DNA of 64,000 nucleotides from Mesorhizobium sp. M3A.F.Ca.ET.080.04.2.1 (GCF_003952525.1 NZ_CP034451.1:2108001-2172000), one strand, 5' to 3'. Positions 42,688 to 51,350 are shown, numbered from the stretch's first letter. Notes: generated from the letters alone by a model not told the origin. A program made the numbers and translations.

Positions 42688-44034
42688 ATGGAAAAGTATG
42701 ACGTCGTGATCCTGGGCGGTGGCAATGCCGGAATGGGCGTCACGGTCGCGACGCGTGCCGCCGGACTTTCCGTTGCCATGATCGAGGCTCGCGATCTCGG
42801 CGGCACCTGTCCCAATCGCGGCTGCACGCCGAAGAAGGTGCTGGTCGCGGCGGCCCACGCGCTCGACGAGATCGCAAGGGCCGGCGCTCATGCAATCAAG
42901 GTCGAACCGCCGAGGCCCGATTGGCGCGCCTTGATCGAGCGGGAAAAGGACATCATCAGGGACATCCCATCCCGACTGTCCGGATTGATGGCCAAGCGAG
43001 GCGTCGATGTCATCCACGGCGAGGCCGCATTCGTCGCCAGCAATGTCGTCCGCGTCGGCACCCGAGAGCTCGAGGCCAAAAACATCGTCATTGCCACCGG
43101 CTCGAAGCCGCGCCCGCTGTCGATCCCGGGGTCGGAATTTCTGACCACGTCCGACGATGTTCTGAGCGATCCTGTGTTGCCTCGCGCTGTGGTGTTCATC
43201 GGCGGCGGCGTTATTGCCTTCGAACTGGGTCACGTCTATGCGCGCGCTGGCGTGGAGGTCACCATCCTCGAGGCGCTGCCGCAACTCCTTGGAGGCTTCG
43301 ACGAGGATGCCGTTGCCCAAATCCGTGCCGAGAGCGAGCGGCTGGGCATCAGGGCCCATACGAAGGCTTGGGTCAAAAAGATCGAAGATGCCGACGGGCG
43401 ACTGCGGGTGAGCTTTGCGAAGGATGGCGCCGAATGCAGGATTGACGCTGATCGGGCCGTCAATTGCGCGGGGCGCGTGGCCAATGTCGAGGGCCTCGAT
43501 CTTGGGGCGGGTGTCGTCGTGCATCGCGAAGGCCGCATCGAAATCGACGAGCACCTGCGCTCGCGTTCCAATCCAGACGTCTATGTCTGCGGCGATGCCG
43601 TATGGAACTCTCCGCAACTTTCGCCGGTGGCGACCTATGAAGGCGGGATCGTCGGCCGCAATATCGTCGATGGCCCGAAGCATCGGCCGGATTACAGTCA
43701 CATACCTGCGTCTCTCTACAGCATTCCGGCTGTGGCGGCCCTCGGTTTGACCGAGGCCCAGGCGAGGGAACGTGGCTTCAACATCAATGTCCACCTGAAC
43801 GACATGCAGGGATGGCTCTCTGCCAGGACCTACGCTGAGCCGGTCGCATGGTCGAAGATCATAGTCGAGGAAACGACCGACAGGATCCTTGGGGCTCACG
43901 TGGTCGGCCATGCCGGCGAAGAGCTGATCCACATCTTTGCGCTCGCGATGACGCACGGCATCACGGCACGGGAGCTATCTGAAATGATCTGCGCTTTCCC
44001 GACCTTCACAGCGGATATCAGGAACATGATGTAA
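42688..44034 (+). CDS. FAD/NAD-dependent disulfide oxidoreductase-like protein
   Basis: A 448-residue protein of the dihydrolipoyl dehydrogenase/glutathione reductase superfamily: FAD motif GGGNAGMG, redox-active GGTCPNRGCTPKK near residue 41, NAD motif VFIGGGVIAFELGHVY, and a dimerisation domain. The C-terminal His-Glu dyad normally in HAHPTLSE is absent: the region reads ICAFPTFTAD. Substrate disulfide reduction may therefore differ from the classical enzymes. Confidence 0.87.
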   Translation: MEKYDVVILGGGNAGMGVTVATRAAGLSVAMIEARDLGGTCPNRGCTPKKVLVAAAHALDEIARAGAHAIKVEPPRPDWRALIEREKDIIRDIPSRLSGLMAKRGVDVIHGEAAFVASNVVRVGTRELEAKNIVIATGSKPRPLSIPGSEFLTTSDDVLSDPVLPRAVVFIGGGVIAFELGHVYARAGVEVTILEALPQLLGGFDEDAVAQIRAESERLGIRAHTKAWVKKIEDADGRLRVSFAKDGAECRIDADRAVNCAGRVANVEGLDLGAGVVVHREGRIEIDEHLRSRSNPDVYVCGDAVWNSPQLSPVATYEGGIVGRNIVDGPKHRPDYSHIPASLYSIPAVAALGLTEAQARERGFNINVHLNDMQGWLSARTYAEPVAWSKIIVEETTDRILGAHVVGHAGEELIHIFALAMTHGITARELSEMICAFPTFTADIRNMM

Positions 44035-44175
44035 CGCGTCGGCCCAGGCCGGCGAACTAGGACACAGACCTGGCATGTGTCGATGCACGCAGGGCATCGA
44101 AACCATGCAGGAAAAACATGGCGATTGCCGAGGGGTTACGGTGTTAGGCTGTGCGGGACGTGTGAAAGTGCAGAC

Positions 44176-44880
44176 ATGGCCGCCGACGACCAGGCAATGA
44201 CATTCGAGCAGTCCGTCCAGGCAGCCATCGAGCTGGATGCGCCTCTCAATGAGCGGCTGGGGGTGATTGCCGCGGCTGTTCGCCGCCTAAACTCGGAATT
44301 CGCTGACGCCGTGGAGCGACTGGTGGACCGCCTCGAGAAGCAAGGCGCCGGCACAATGGCGCCGACTGCGGGCGAAGCCATGCCTGGTTTCCTGCTGCCT
44401 GACGACGATGGCAGGCTCGTCAGCCTCGCGGAAATCCTGGCAAAGGGACCAGCCATCATCACCTTTCAGCGCGGCCACTGGTGCCCTTATTGCCGCTTGA
44501 ACGCTATCGGGATTGTCGAAGTGCAGCGCGAGATCGCGGAGTTGGGCGGACAGGTGATTGCGATCATGCCGGAGCGACGCAAATTCGCCAAGGCTATGAA
44601 GGCCTTGGTCGGAGCACAGTTCCCGTTCCTGATCGACATGGACAACGGGTATGCGTTGTCGCTCAACCTCGCGATCTGGGTCGGCGCCGAAATGGAGCGG
44701 CTTATGGGACTGGGGCTCGACATCCCTAACTATCAGGGCAACAGCAGCTGGTTTATGCCCATTCCAGCCACCTTCATCGTCGGAACGAACGGGATCATTA
44801 CGGATCGCTTCGTCGATCCGGACTACCGCCGCCGCATGGACATCGACGACCTGATCGCGGCGCTCAGGCGGGCTCGCTGA
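44176..44880 (+). CDS. AhpC/TSA-family peroxiredoxin-like protein
   Basis: A 234-residue protein. ATG 44176 is chosen because the open frame upstream has no family similarity. An N-terminal helical segment (about 70 residues) precedes the thioredoxin fold with active site RGHWCPYCRLN near residue 102 and a cis-Pro in FMPIPATFIV. The CxxC is more like the rhizobial peroxiredoxin-like proteins than classical Prx. It probably reduces peroxides or disulfides. It overlaps LysR 3 tail to tail by 17 bases. Confidence 0.85.
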   Translation: MAADDQAMTFEQSVQAAIELDAPLNERLGVIAAAVRRLNSEFADAVERLVDRLEKQGAGTMAPTAGEAMPGFLLPDDDGRLVSLAEILAKGPAIITFQRGHWCPYCRLNAIGIVEVQREIAELGGQVIAIMPERRKFAKAMKALVGAQFPFLIDMDNGYALSLNLAIWVGAEMERLMGLGLDIPNYQGNSSWFMPIPATFIVGTNGIITDRFVDPDYRRRMDIDDLIAALRRAR

Positions 44881-45769
44881 CGCCGAAGGACGACCAGTCG
44901 GCCGCCCTCAGCAGATTCAGCAGCGTTGTCGCGACCGGCGCGCGCTGCCGGCCGGCAACCGCATAAACCGAAACGATCCTCGAGACATCCAGATCGCGAA
45001 GTTTGAGCCGGCGGGTGGTCGGGGATCGAGGCGCCGTAAGCGAGACAAAGCCCACTCCGGCGTTGGCTTCAAGCAGCGCCAGAAGATCCTGGTCGGTCTC
45101 GACTTCATGCGCGGTCCGGGGCATATACCCCTTGGCGGAAAGACAACGTGCGAGTTCCTCGCTCGTCTCCCAATCGATCCGGCTGAGCACGGGTTCGGCG
45201 GCAAGCTGCGCCAGCGCGACATCAGCCTCGTTTCGCCGGGCGAGCGGGTGATCTGAATTCACGGCGAGTTCGATCCCTTCCTGGAACAGCGGCCATATGT
45301 CCAAGCGATCCCAGGCCTGTCCGAGCGGACCGGCAATCGCCAACTCCACTTCACCGCCTTTCAGCGCCTCCACCACGGCCGCTGGTGAGCCCCGGTGGAT
45401 CTTGAGATGCACGCCCGGGTAGGCCCGGAAGAGTTCGGTGAACGGCGAAACCAGAAGCGCGATGTTGACACTGTTAGAAATGGTGACGTTGAGTGGCGCG
45501 ACGTCACTGCTTTGCACAGCCTTGGCCAATGACTTGGCGGAAGTGGCTGCATCATAGCACTGTTGCAGCAACGGCAGCATGCGGCGCCCGAGTTCCGTCA
45601 GGTGCGAGTGCTGACGCTCGCGCCGCAGGAGTTCTCCACCCAGTTCCTCTTCAAGCGTCTTGATCGCGCGCGTAAGAGCCGGCTGAGTGACGTTGCATTC
45701 CTCGGCCGCCCTGGTGAAATTCAACGTGTTGGACAGGGCCAAGAAATAGCGGACCTGCTGCATCTCCAT
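44864..45769 (-). CDS. LysR-family transcriptional regulator 3
   Basis: A 301-residue LTTR with DNA-binding domain YFLALSNTLNFTRAAEECNVTQPALTRAI. It is closely similar in its N-terminus to LysR 2. Its gene converges with the peroxiredoxin-like gene, with a short overlap. It is the last gene before the second island-end repeat. Confidence 0.88.
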   Translation of the reverse strand: MEMQQVRYFLALSNTLNFTRAAEECNVTQPALTRAIKTLEEELGGELLRRERQHSHLTELGRRMLPLLQQCYDAATSAKSLAKAVQSSDVAPLNVTISNSVNIALLVSPFTELFRAYPGVHLKIHRGSPAAVVEALKGGEVELAIAGPLGQAWDRLDIWPLFQEGIELAVNSDHPLARRNEADVALAQLAAEPVLSRIDWETSEELARCLSAKGYMPRTAHEVETDQDLLALLEANAGVGFVSLTAPRSPTTRRLKLRDLDVSRIVSVYAVAGRQRAPVATTLLNLLRAADWSSFGVSEPA

Positions 45770-46711
45770 GAACTTTCGCCCCCTCAGCGAAATGGTTTAT
45801 CAGCGATGGCGCATATTGCGAGACTAACCCAATTGATCGCATTGGGCAAAGTGGCCTGCCACGAGGTTGCAGGAAGGTGGCTAAGGCCAGACAGGCGGCG
45901 TACACGGTTGGTGCCTCGACGCGCGGCGATATCCCTTTGGGGCGGAAATGGCAAAGCGAAAGGCACCGTCAGCGGCTGAACCGGCTATGTCGGCTTACGT
46001 TCCGATCGAATGAGCAATATGAGGCGCAAGGCAGACACGCCTTTGTGCACGCCGTTCTACGCCGCAGCACTCGCGCCGTTCGAAAGCACTGTACTTGATC
46101 CGGAATATGGGCGCAGATCGCGTCTGCCAGATCGGAGATGGAGATTCTCAGTCGAGCAGGAGTCAGATATGGACACGAGGCAACTCATACGGCAGCTAAA
46201 AATCGCCGCCGAAACTACGCTATTGCCGCCGTTCCCTCTACTCCCACTCGATTGCTCAAACAGCATACAACCCATTGAAATTACTGGAAAATACTTCTTA
46301 CCGCCGTCCAAACACAGGCATCAAGACCGTCAAAAAATTACGCTTTTGATTTTAAAGGGAAAATTGCCACAAAAAAAATTTTTGCGGTTTCACCAGCTAT
46401 CGCGGCCAATCGGTCAACTTTTCCCACTTTGTGGTTTTCGACCCCGCCACAGCTGATCTCGAAAAGTACCGTCCGCGCTCCAGATAGCTGCACTTTTTCG
46501 CCGCAAGATCAACTACCATAGACAGCCCGGACGACGGTGGCGCGCGGTGCACGCACGCGGCCGCACTTGGGGCCCGCTGATCTTCCAGGACCTGTTCAAG
46601 AAGGAGCAGTAACGGATTTACTATCCACTGTCAGATGTGCGGCTTGCTCGAGCCCTCCATGAAAGATCCACGCGGGCTAAGTCAAATCCGAGGTCTGGAA
46701 GCGAAGACCGC
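45770..46711. other. Intergenic region with second island-end repeat
   Basis: No convincing gene. It holds the second repeat copy (46239-46473). From about 46520 to 46611 an open frame on the + strand ends in GPLIFQDLFKKEQ and a stop, which looks like the tail of a lost gene that I cannot name. The rest is without clear structure. Confidence 0.55.
46239..46473. repeat. Island-end direct repeat, copy 2
   Basis: Starts with TACTCCCACTCGATTG, 15 of 16 identical to the core at 26908 and again the reverse of an Ile-Glu-Trp-Glu-stop gene end. The shared 17-mer TTGATTTTAAAGGGAAA follows at the same +107 distance, then AGCTATCG, CCAATCGG and AAAAGTACCGTC at matching positions. Both copies have the same orientation, with the conserved arm to the right of the core. 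Copy 2 lacks the terminator hairpin of copy 1. Confidence 0.65.
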
Positions 46712-47986
46712 TTACTGGTTCGTGGCGTTGCGATAGATGTCGAGCACGCGTGTCACGCTGCCGAGCAGAAGCCCATGCGCGGTCGGTCTGATGCGGCCCG
46801 CGCCGACGTCGACATCGAGATGGCCAATAAATTGGCTGATCAGCGGGCGGGGAATCTCCGTGTCGCCAAGCGCGGCCAGCACCGCTCGCATTGCGCGCTG
46901 CGCTTCCGGCGTCAGCCAGTAGTAACGGATGCGGTCGCTGAAGGAGAAATGCCGCTGCAGGCGTTGCTCGTTCGATGTGCCGGAATAGTAGTTGCGCCAG
47001 TTCTCGGGCGAGGCGAGCATCACCCGCTCCATCGCCGCCTGCAGGTTTTCCCGGGACGGGTCGGGAACCATCTGATCGGCGATCAGACTGAGGCCGTAGA
47101 GCGCCTCGCGTAGCGCGAAGGTCAGCCATGGGCCGACTTTGAGGATGGCGAAACCGTCACGCACCAGCATGCCCAGCGCTTCCGCCGGCTGGTAGTCGGT
47201 CGAGTGCGCTTCGAAAACGAATTGCGGCATGCGTTCCAGCACAACGACCAACTCGATCGCCTTCTCCGGCGCATAGGCAATGATATCGGCATTGCCGAAT
47301 TCGACACCGGGCTGGACGACGACGCCGAGGACCCGGTCAAAGGCCTCGTCGAGCCCAACGCTTGCAAAGGCCTGGCGGTGGAGCTCGACGGAACGGAGTG
47401 CGTCGGCCGGCTCGGTCACTTGCATATGCTCGAGCGGCTCCAGGGCACCGCCGGGGACCGGCACCTCGGTACCGATGATGTAGACGGGTTTCTCACCGCC
47501 GGTACGCGCGACGGCCGCCTCGGCGACCTTGGCAAGCTCAGCCGCGCGGGCGGCAATCGTCTCGTCGGGGAGCGGCACCGGATCGTCGGCGCAGGCCATG
47601 CTGGTGTCGAGATGCAGCTTGGTGAAGCCGGCGGCCGCATAGGCGTCGATCATCGCGGCCGCTTTCCGCATCGCCTCGGCAGCGGCGTCATGCTTCCAGG
47701 GATTGGGTCCAAGATGGTCACCGCCGAGGATCAGGCGATCGAGGGGAAGACCAGCCCTTCTGGCATGCGTTTCGACGAGGCCGCGAAAGGCGGCCGGCGT
47801 CATGCCGGTGTAGCCGCCCTCGTGGTTGACCTGGTTGCAGGTTGCCTCGATCAGCACATCGGCGCCATGCGCCGCGCCATGGCGGAACGCCGCCTCGATC
47901 ACCAGCGGATGCGCCGAGCAGATCGAGGCGATGCCTCCCTTGCCGCCCGCTCGCCAAGGTGACGAAACAACCTCGGAGACAAACAC
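46712..47986 (-). CDS. gatZ: D-tagatose-1,6-bisphosphate aldolase, non-catalytic subunit (GatZ/KbaZ type)
   Basis: A 424-residue protein with the family pattern GIASICSAHPLVIEAAFR, LIEATCNQVNHEGGYTGMTP, LGGDHLGPNPWK, LHLDTSMACADDP and a C-terminal GRIRPTAHGLL-like region. This subunit stabilises the class II aldolase in tagatose or galactitol degradation. It starts at GTG 47986, one base from the divergent dipeptidase ATG. No catalytic subunit gene is visible here. Confidence 0.9.
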   Translation of the reverse strand: MFVSEVVSSPWRAGGKGGIASICSAHPLVIEAAFRHGAAHGADVLIEATCNQVNHEGGYTGMTPAAFRGLVETHARRAGLPLDRLILGGDHLGPNPWKHDAAAEAMRKAAAMIDAYAAAGFTKLHLDTSMACADDPVPLPDETIAARAAELAKVAEAAVARTGGEKPVYIIGTEVPVPGGALEPLEHMQVTEPADALRSVELHRQAFASVGLDEAFDRVLGVVVQPGVEFGNADIIAYAPEKAIELVVVLERMPQFVFEAHSTDYQPAEALGMLVRDGFAILKVGPWLTFALREALYGLSLIADQMVPDPSRENLQAAMERVMLASPENWRNYYSGTSNEQRLQRHFSFSDRIRYYWLTPEAQRAMRAVLAALGDTEIPRPLISQFIGHLDVDVGAGRIRPTAHGLLLGSVTRVLDIYRNATNQ

Positions 47987-47987
47987 T

Positions 47988-48980
47988 ATGAGCCTTCACG
48001 CCAAAGTGCAGTCGATCCTTGACAGCGAAGTCATCTGGGACGCGCATTCCGGTTTCATGCCGGACGCGGCCGCGGATCTGAACAATTTGCAGATCTGGCG
48101 CGACGCCGGGGTCGACTACCTCTCCATCGATGTCGGGTTCGATCTGCTGCCTTGGGAGAAGACGGTGGCCACGCTCGCCTGTTTCCGGCGCTGGATCCTG
48201 GCGCGTCCCGCCGACTACGCGCTAGTCGCGTCGGCGGACGAAATTCTCGCCGCGAAAGCGCAAGGCAAACTGGCGGTCACCTTTGACATCGAAGGCATGA
48301 ACGCCCTGAACGGCCGAGTTGAAATGGTCGAATTCTACCATCGCCTCGGCGTGCGCCAGATGCTCTTCGCCTATAACCGCAACAACCTTGCCGGCGGCGG
48401 ATGCCATGACGACGACACAGGTCTCACAGCGTTCGGCCGTCAGGTGATCGCTGAGATGAACCGTCTCGGTCTGTTTGTGGATGTGAGCCATACCGGGTAT
48501 CGCACCACCATGGACGCGATGGAATACACGGATCGACCGGTCATCTTCTCCCACTCCAATCCCAAGGCGCTCTGCGCCCATGGCCGCAACATTACGGACG
48601 AGCAGATCAAAGCCTGCGCCCGCACGGGCGGCATTGTCGGGGTCGTTGGGCTCAATCGCTTCCTTGGCGGGGAGCGGACGGATTCCGAGCGGCTGGCCGA
48701 TCACGTGGAGTATCTGGTGGACCTCGCTGGCCCGCGCCACGTCGGCATCGGCTTGGACTATGCTTTCCCGGTTGAGATCGATGGCATCGATGACATGATC
48801 GCCAGCAATCCGCATTATTGGCCGAAGAGCGAATATCCCGCAGGCAAATCAACGTATTCCATGCCGAGCCAAATGGCGGAATTGATTGAAATCCTGCTGC
48901 GCCGCGGTCAACCCGAACAAACTGTCCGTTATCTGATGGGTGGCAACTTCATGCGCCTTGCCCGAGAGATCTGGAGATGA
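47988..48980 (+). CDS. Membrane-dipeptidase-family (M19) hydrolase
   Basis: A 330-residue protein of the renal dipeptidase fold: WDAHSGF near residue 16, TFDIEG, LFVDVSHTG, VIFSHSNPKAL and VGIGLDYAF supply the usual Glu, His and Asp positions. The first motif is normally HxD; here the Asp position is Gly (HSG), so one metal ligand is missing and the specificity may differ. The start is one base from gatZ on the other strand, so its promoter lies inside gatZ. Confidence 0.87.
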   Translation: MSLHAKVQSILDSEVIWDAHSGFMPDAAADLNNLQIWRDAGVDYLSIDVGFDLLPWEKTVATLACFRRWILARPADYALVASADEILAAKAQGKLAVTFDIEGMNALNGRVEMVEFYHRLGVRQMLFAYNRNNLAGGGCHDDDTGLTAFGRQVIAEMNRLGLFVDVSHTGYRTTMDAMEYTDRPVIFSHSNPKALCAHGRNITDEQIKACARTGGIVGVVGLNRFLGGERTDSERLADHVEYLVDLAGPRHVGIGLDYAFPVEIDGIDDMIASNPHYWPKSEYPAGKSTYSMPSQMAELIEILLRRGQPEQTVRYLMGGNFMRLAREIWR

Positions 48981-49034
48981 CCATTAGAACGTCGTCACGA
49001 TTAGGGTGAACCTTTCGCCGGCAGCATGTGCGGA

Positions 49035-49410
49035 TCGGTTCGGATGCCTTGGATGGGTTGGCGGGATGCCTAACGGAAGACGCGGCTGAAATATCCCACA
49101 TTTTGGAAGCCGCATCGTTAGGCGATATCGCCTATGGCAAGTCGCTGCCTTCCAGCAGCGACGTGTCGTAGCGCACCCCGAGCGCCAGATAGACGGCCAT
49201 CGGGCTGGTGCCGAGTTCTGTTGCGAAAAGACGCTCGAACAGACGTCGCGAGCGATTCAGTCGACTCGCGATCTCGGCGACCGACACCTTTCCTGGAGAA
49301 TTGCTTTCCATCAGCAGCAGCGCCCGGTCCGGCGATGAAGGGGGTGTTACAGACTTCCTTGTTTCGCATGCAGGACCTGGCGCCCCCGCCGGGGCGGTGG
49401 CGACCCGGAG
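49035..49410 (-). pseudogene. AraC-family regulator, C-terminal relic
   Basis: Only the DNA-binding half remains. VSVAEIASRLNRSRRLFERLFATELGTSPMAVYLALG is a clear AraC/GlxA-type double helix-turn-helix; then after GSDLP one base is missing (near 49131), a TAA replaces a Tyr-like codon in DIAxRCGFQNVGYFSRVFR (near 49120), and another stop follows. The N-terminal amidotransferase-like half is gone. Confidence 0.78.
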
Positions 49411-49448
49411 CCACAGACCGTCTCGGCAGCTCCGGCGAGCGGCTGACA

Positions 49449-49931
49449 TCATTCGCAACGGACCGTGACTGTTCCCTGATAGTTGCCTGCCGGGAAGATG
49501 CCCGCGGTTTTGGCAGCAGTGAGATCAACCTGGATGGGATGGGTTCCGTTGGTGATCCGCTGCGGCGAACTGCCCGGAATGTCGAGCCCCGAGCCGTCGA
49601 GGCGGAAGACGGTTGCGAAGGTGACGTTGGTGTCGCCGCCGCTCGGCGCAGAGCCAAAGGCGACTGGCGCCGGCGCCGAGACGGAATAGCAGTCGAGCAG
49701 GTCGAGCGCAGTGCATAGCAGGGAATCGGCCGTGATGGTTGCGGTAGCGCTTGATCCGCCAGCCTGCTTGGAGCCGAAGATGTTGATCGCGGGGTTTGCC
49801 GTCATCGTGCCCGAAGCCCCGATCATGATCATGCAGGTGCCGACGATTGCTGCGCGCGCAGGCAAGCAGAAAGCGGCGAGCGCGACCACGGCAAGCAGCG
49901 CGGGGCTATTTCCTCTTCTTTTTCTTTTCAT
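49449..49931 (-). CDS. Secreted coat-protein-U-like protein, gene 4 of the surface operon
   Basis: A 160-residue exported protein. The signal (ALLAVVALAAFCLPARA) is followed by a beta-rich mature part with Cys residues at positions fitting a disulfide and the terminal strand GNYQGTVTVRCE. The end motif is shared with gene 1 of the operon (50807), so they are distant paralogues of the spore coat U/fimbrial type. It overlaps gene 3 by 26 bases. Confidence 0.72.
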   Translation of the reverse strand: MKRKRRGNSPALLAVVALAAFCLPARAAIVGTCMIMIGASGTMTANPAINIFGSKQAGGSSATATITADSLLCTALDLLDCYSVSAPAPVAFGSAPSGGDTNVTFATVFRLDGSGLDIPGSSPQRITNGTHPIQVDLTAAKTAGIFPAGNYQGTVTVRCE

Positions 49932-50433
49932 TGCCGTTCGTGCCCCTGATGCTCCAGCCTTCGTTGGCCCAACCGGCCGATGTGCCTTGGGGAACTGTGG
50001 CAGCCGCGCTCGTCGTACTCGCGGTCTGGCCGCCGTCGGCCAGTCCCATTTTCAGAAGCTTCAATTCAAGTTGCAGGCGTTCGACCTCGAGCTCGTAAAG
50101 GCGGCTGCAATCGACGCGTTTCGGCGTCCGTCCGATCGGTACCACGACCCGGCCGTATGTGGCGACGTCCCTGTTCGACTGGCTGTTGTCATTGCCCCGG
50201 ACGACGCCGACATCCAAATAGGCGCCGCTGCCTGACACGGCCGAGCGGCAGGTCGTGCCATCGCTGGCATGAACCTCGTCCTGGCCCTGCGGCAGGCTGA
50301 CGCCGGGCAAGGTGAAGCCCGTCTGGTTCTGGTTCAGGTTCAGGATATCCTCGGCAAACCCCTGTCCTACGACCGCCAAGACGGCCAGCAGCGAAAGGGT
50401 CAGAAGCTGCGATGCCCGAAGAACTTTCCGCAT
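49906..50433 (-). CDS. Secreted protein of the surface operon, gene 3, unknown
   Basis: A 175-residue exported protein (signal LLTLSLLAVLAVVGQGFA). The mature part has TTCRSAVSGSGAYLDVGVVRG and, near the C-terminus, a helical stretch (RLYELEVERLQLELKLLKMGL) that looks like a short coiled coil, then a basic tail NEKKKKRK. No family recognised. It overlaps its neighbours by 26 and 34 bases, so production is tightly coupled. Confidence 0.7.
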   Translation of the reverse strand: MRKVLRASQLLTLSLLAVLAVVGQGFAEDILNLNQNQTGFTLPGVSLPQGQDEVHASDGTTCRSAVSGSGAYLDVGVVRGNDNSQSNRDVATYGRVVVPIGRTPKRVDCSRLYELEVERLQLELKLLKMGLADGGQTASTTSAAATVPQGTSAGWANEGWSIRGTNGNEKKKKRK

Positions 50434-50816
50434 ATCTGTGCCCTTATCTGCGTCTGCTCGCCCGGAAAAGGGATACTCTCTGTACAGATACGCACTTTAC
50501 GCTCGGTCGCACCGTCGAATGGAACGACCACGAGAACCGGACGCGACGCTTGGCCCGCCAGAAGAAAGGCTTTCGGCGAAATCTCGGCCGGGATCGGCTG
50601 GAAGTTCTGGTCATAAACGTGGACCTCGACCCGAATCCGCTTGTCATAGGGGTTGCCCGGGAAGACCCGCACGGCAAATGCATCGGTGAAGGATTTCACC
50701 TCGCCGCGCATGGGCGTCATCGATTGGGCCGTCGCGGCAGGAGGGAGCCCAACGATGATTGCAGCTGTGAGTATCCAGTTTTTCAACGACCGCTCCATCG
50801 GCATGGCTATTCGCAC
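50400..50816 (-). CDS. Pilus-chaperone-like secreted protein, gene 2 of the surface operon
   Basis: A 138-residue exported protein. After the signal peptide (WILTAAIIVGLPPAATA) the pattern RIRVEVHVYDQNFQPIPAEISPKAFLLAGQASRPVLVVV resembles the first immunoglobulin-like domain of PapD-type chaperones; the second domain is missing. Beta-strand-rich sequence and position beside the coat-U-like genes support a chaperone role, but no usher gene is present. Confidence 0.65.
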   Translation of the reverse strand: MRIAMPMERSLKNWILTAAIIVGLPPAATAQSMTPMRGEVKSFTDAFAVRVFPGNPYDKRIRVEVHVYDQNFQPIPAEISPKAFLLAGQASRPVLVVVPFDGATERKVRICTESIPFPGEQTQIRAQICGKFFGHRSF

Positions 50817-51277
50817 CTCAGGGTGACGGTTGCCTGATAGGCGCCGGCCGAGAACCGGTCGGTACCGCCCTTGGTGCCAGCGAGATTGACCGCGACCGTC
50901 GATGTGCCAGGCACGGTGAGTGCCGTCGCAGTGCCCGTTTCAGCGATCGTCTGCGCCCCCGTGGCAGCGAATGTCGGCGTCCAGGTCGTGGTGCTGGTGT
51001 CACCGGCCGGCACCGCGGTCGAGGTCACCGGATCAACGCTCAGCGAAACGCCGCCCGTGGTGTCGACCTGGACGCTGCCTGCAGCACCACCGGCGTTGTG
51101 CGAGCTCAACGATTGCAGGTTGCTGCCGACCGTCATCGTGCCGTTGGAGTTGACGGTCAACGTGCAGGTCGCAGTGATGGTGCCATTGAACAGCACATTC
51201 CCGGTGGCGGCCGATGCCCTCTCGCCAGCGCATGCTGCCAGCAGGGCCAAAGCCATCGCGGCGCGAAGCAAGTTCAT
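50807..51277 (-). CDS. Secreted coat-protein-U-like protein, gene 1 of the surface operon
   Basis: A 156-residue exported protein from ATG 51277 with AAGGGGG upstream. The signal (LLRAAMALALLAACAGERASA) precedes a Thr/Ser/Gly-rich beta domain starting GNVLFNGTITATCTLTV and ending AGAYQATVTLRCE. It resembles spore coat U or fimbrial major subunits. The first gene of the four-gene operon, it may be the polymerising subunit. Confidence 0.75.
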   Translation of the reverse strand: MNLLRAAMALALLAACAGERASAATGNVLFNGTITATCTLTVNSNGTMTVGSNLQSLSSHNAGGAAGSVQVDTTGGVSLSVDPVTSTAVPAGDTSTTTWTPTFAATGAQTIAETGTATALTVPGTSTVAVNLAGTKGGTDRFSAGAYQATVTLRCE

Positions 51278-51350
51278 CGAACCCCCTTGTTGAGCCGGAC
51301 GGTGCGTCTCGATCTCAGGGTTATCATCCCTTATCATGGTTAATTTAGCG

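Noticed and set aside
41279..43956. Two long minus-strand frames opposite the NDH-2 and disulfide reductase genes
   Set aside because: Antisense shadows; the sense frames have cofactor motifs.
48540..48570. Possible third attachment core (CTCCCACTCCAATCC)
   Set aside because: It is coding DNA for the dipeptidase motif FSHSNPKAL and lacks the conserved arm.
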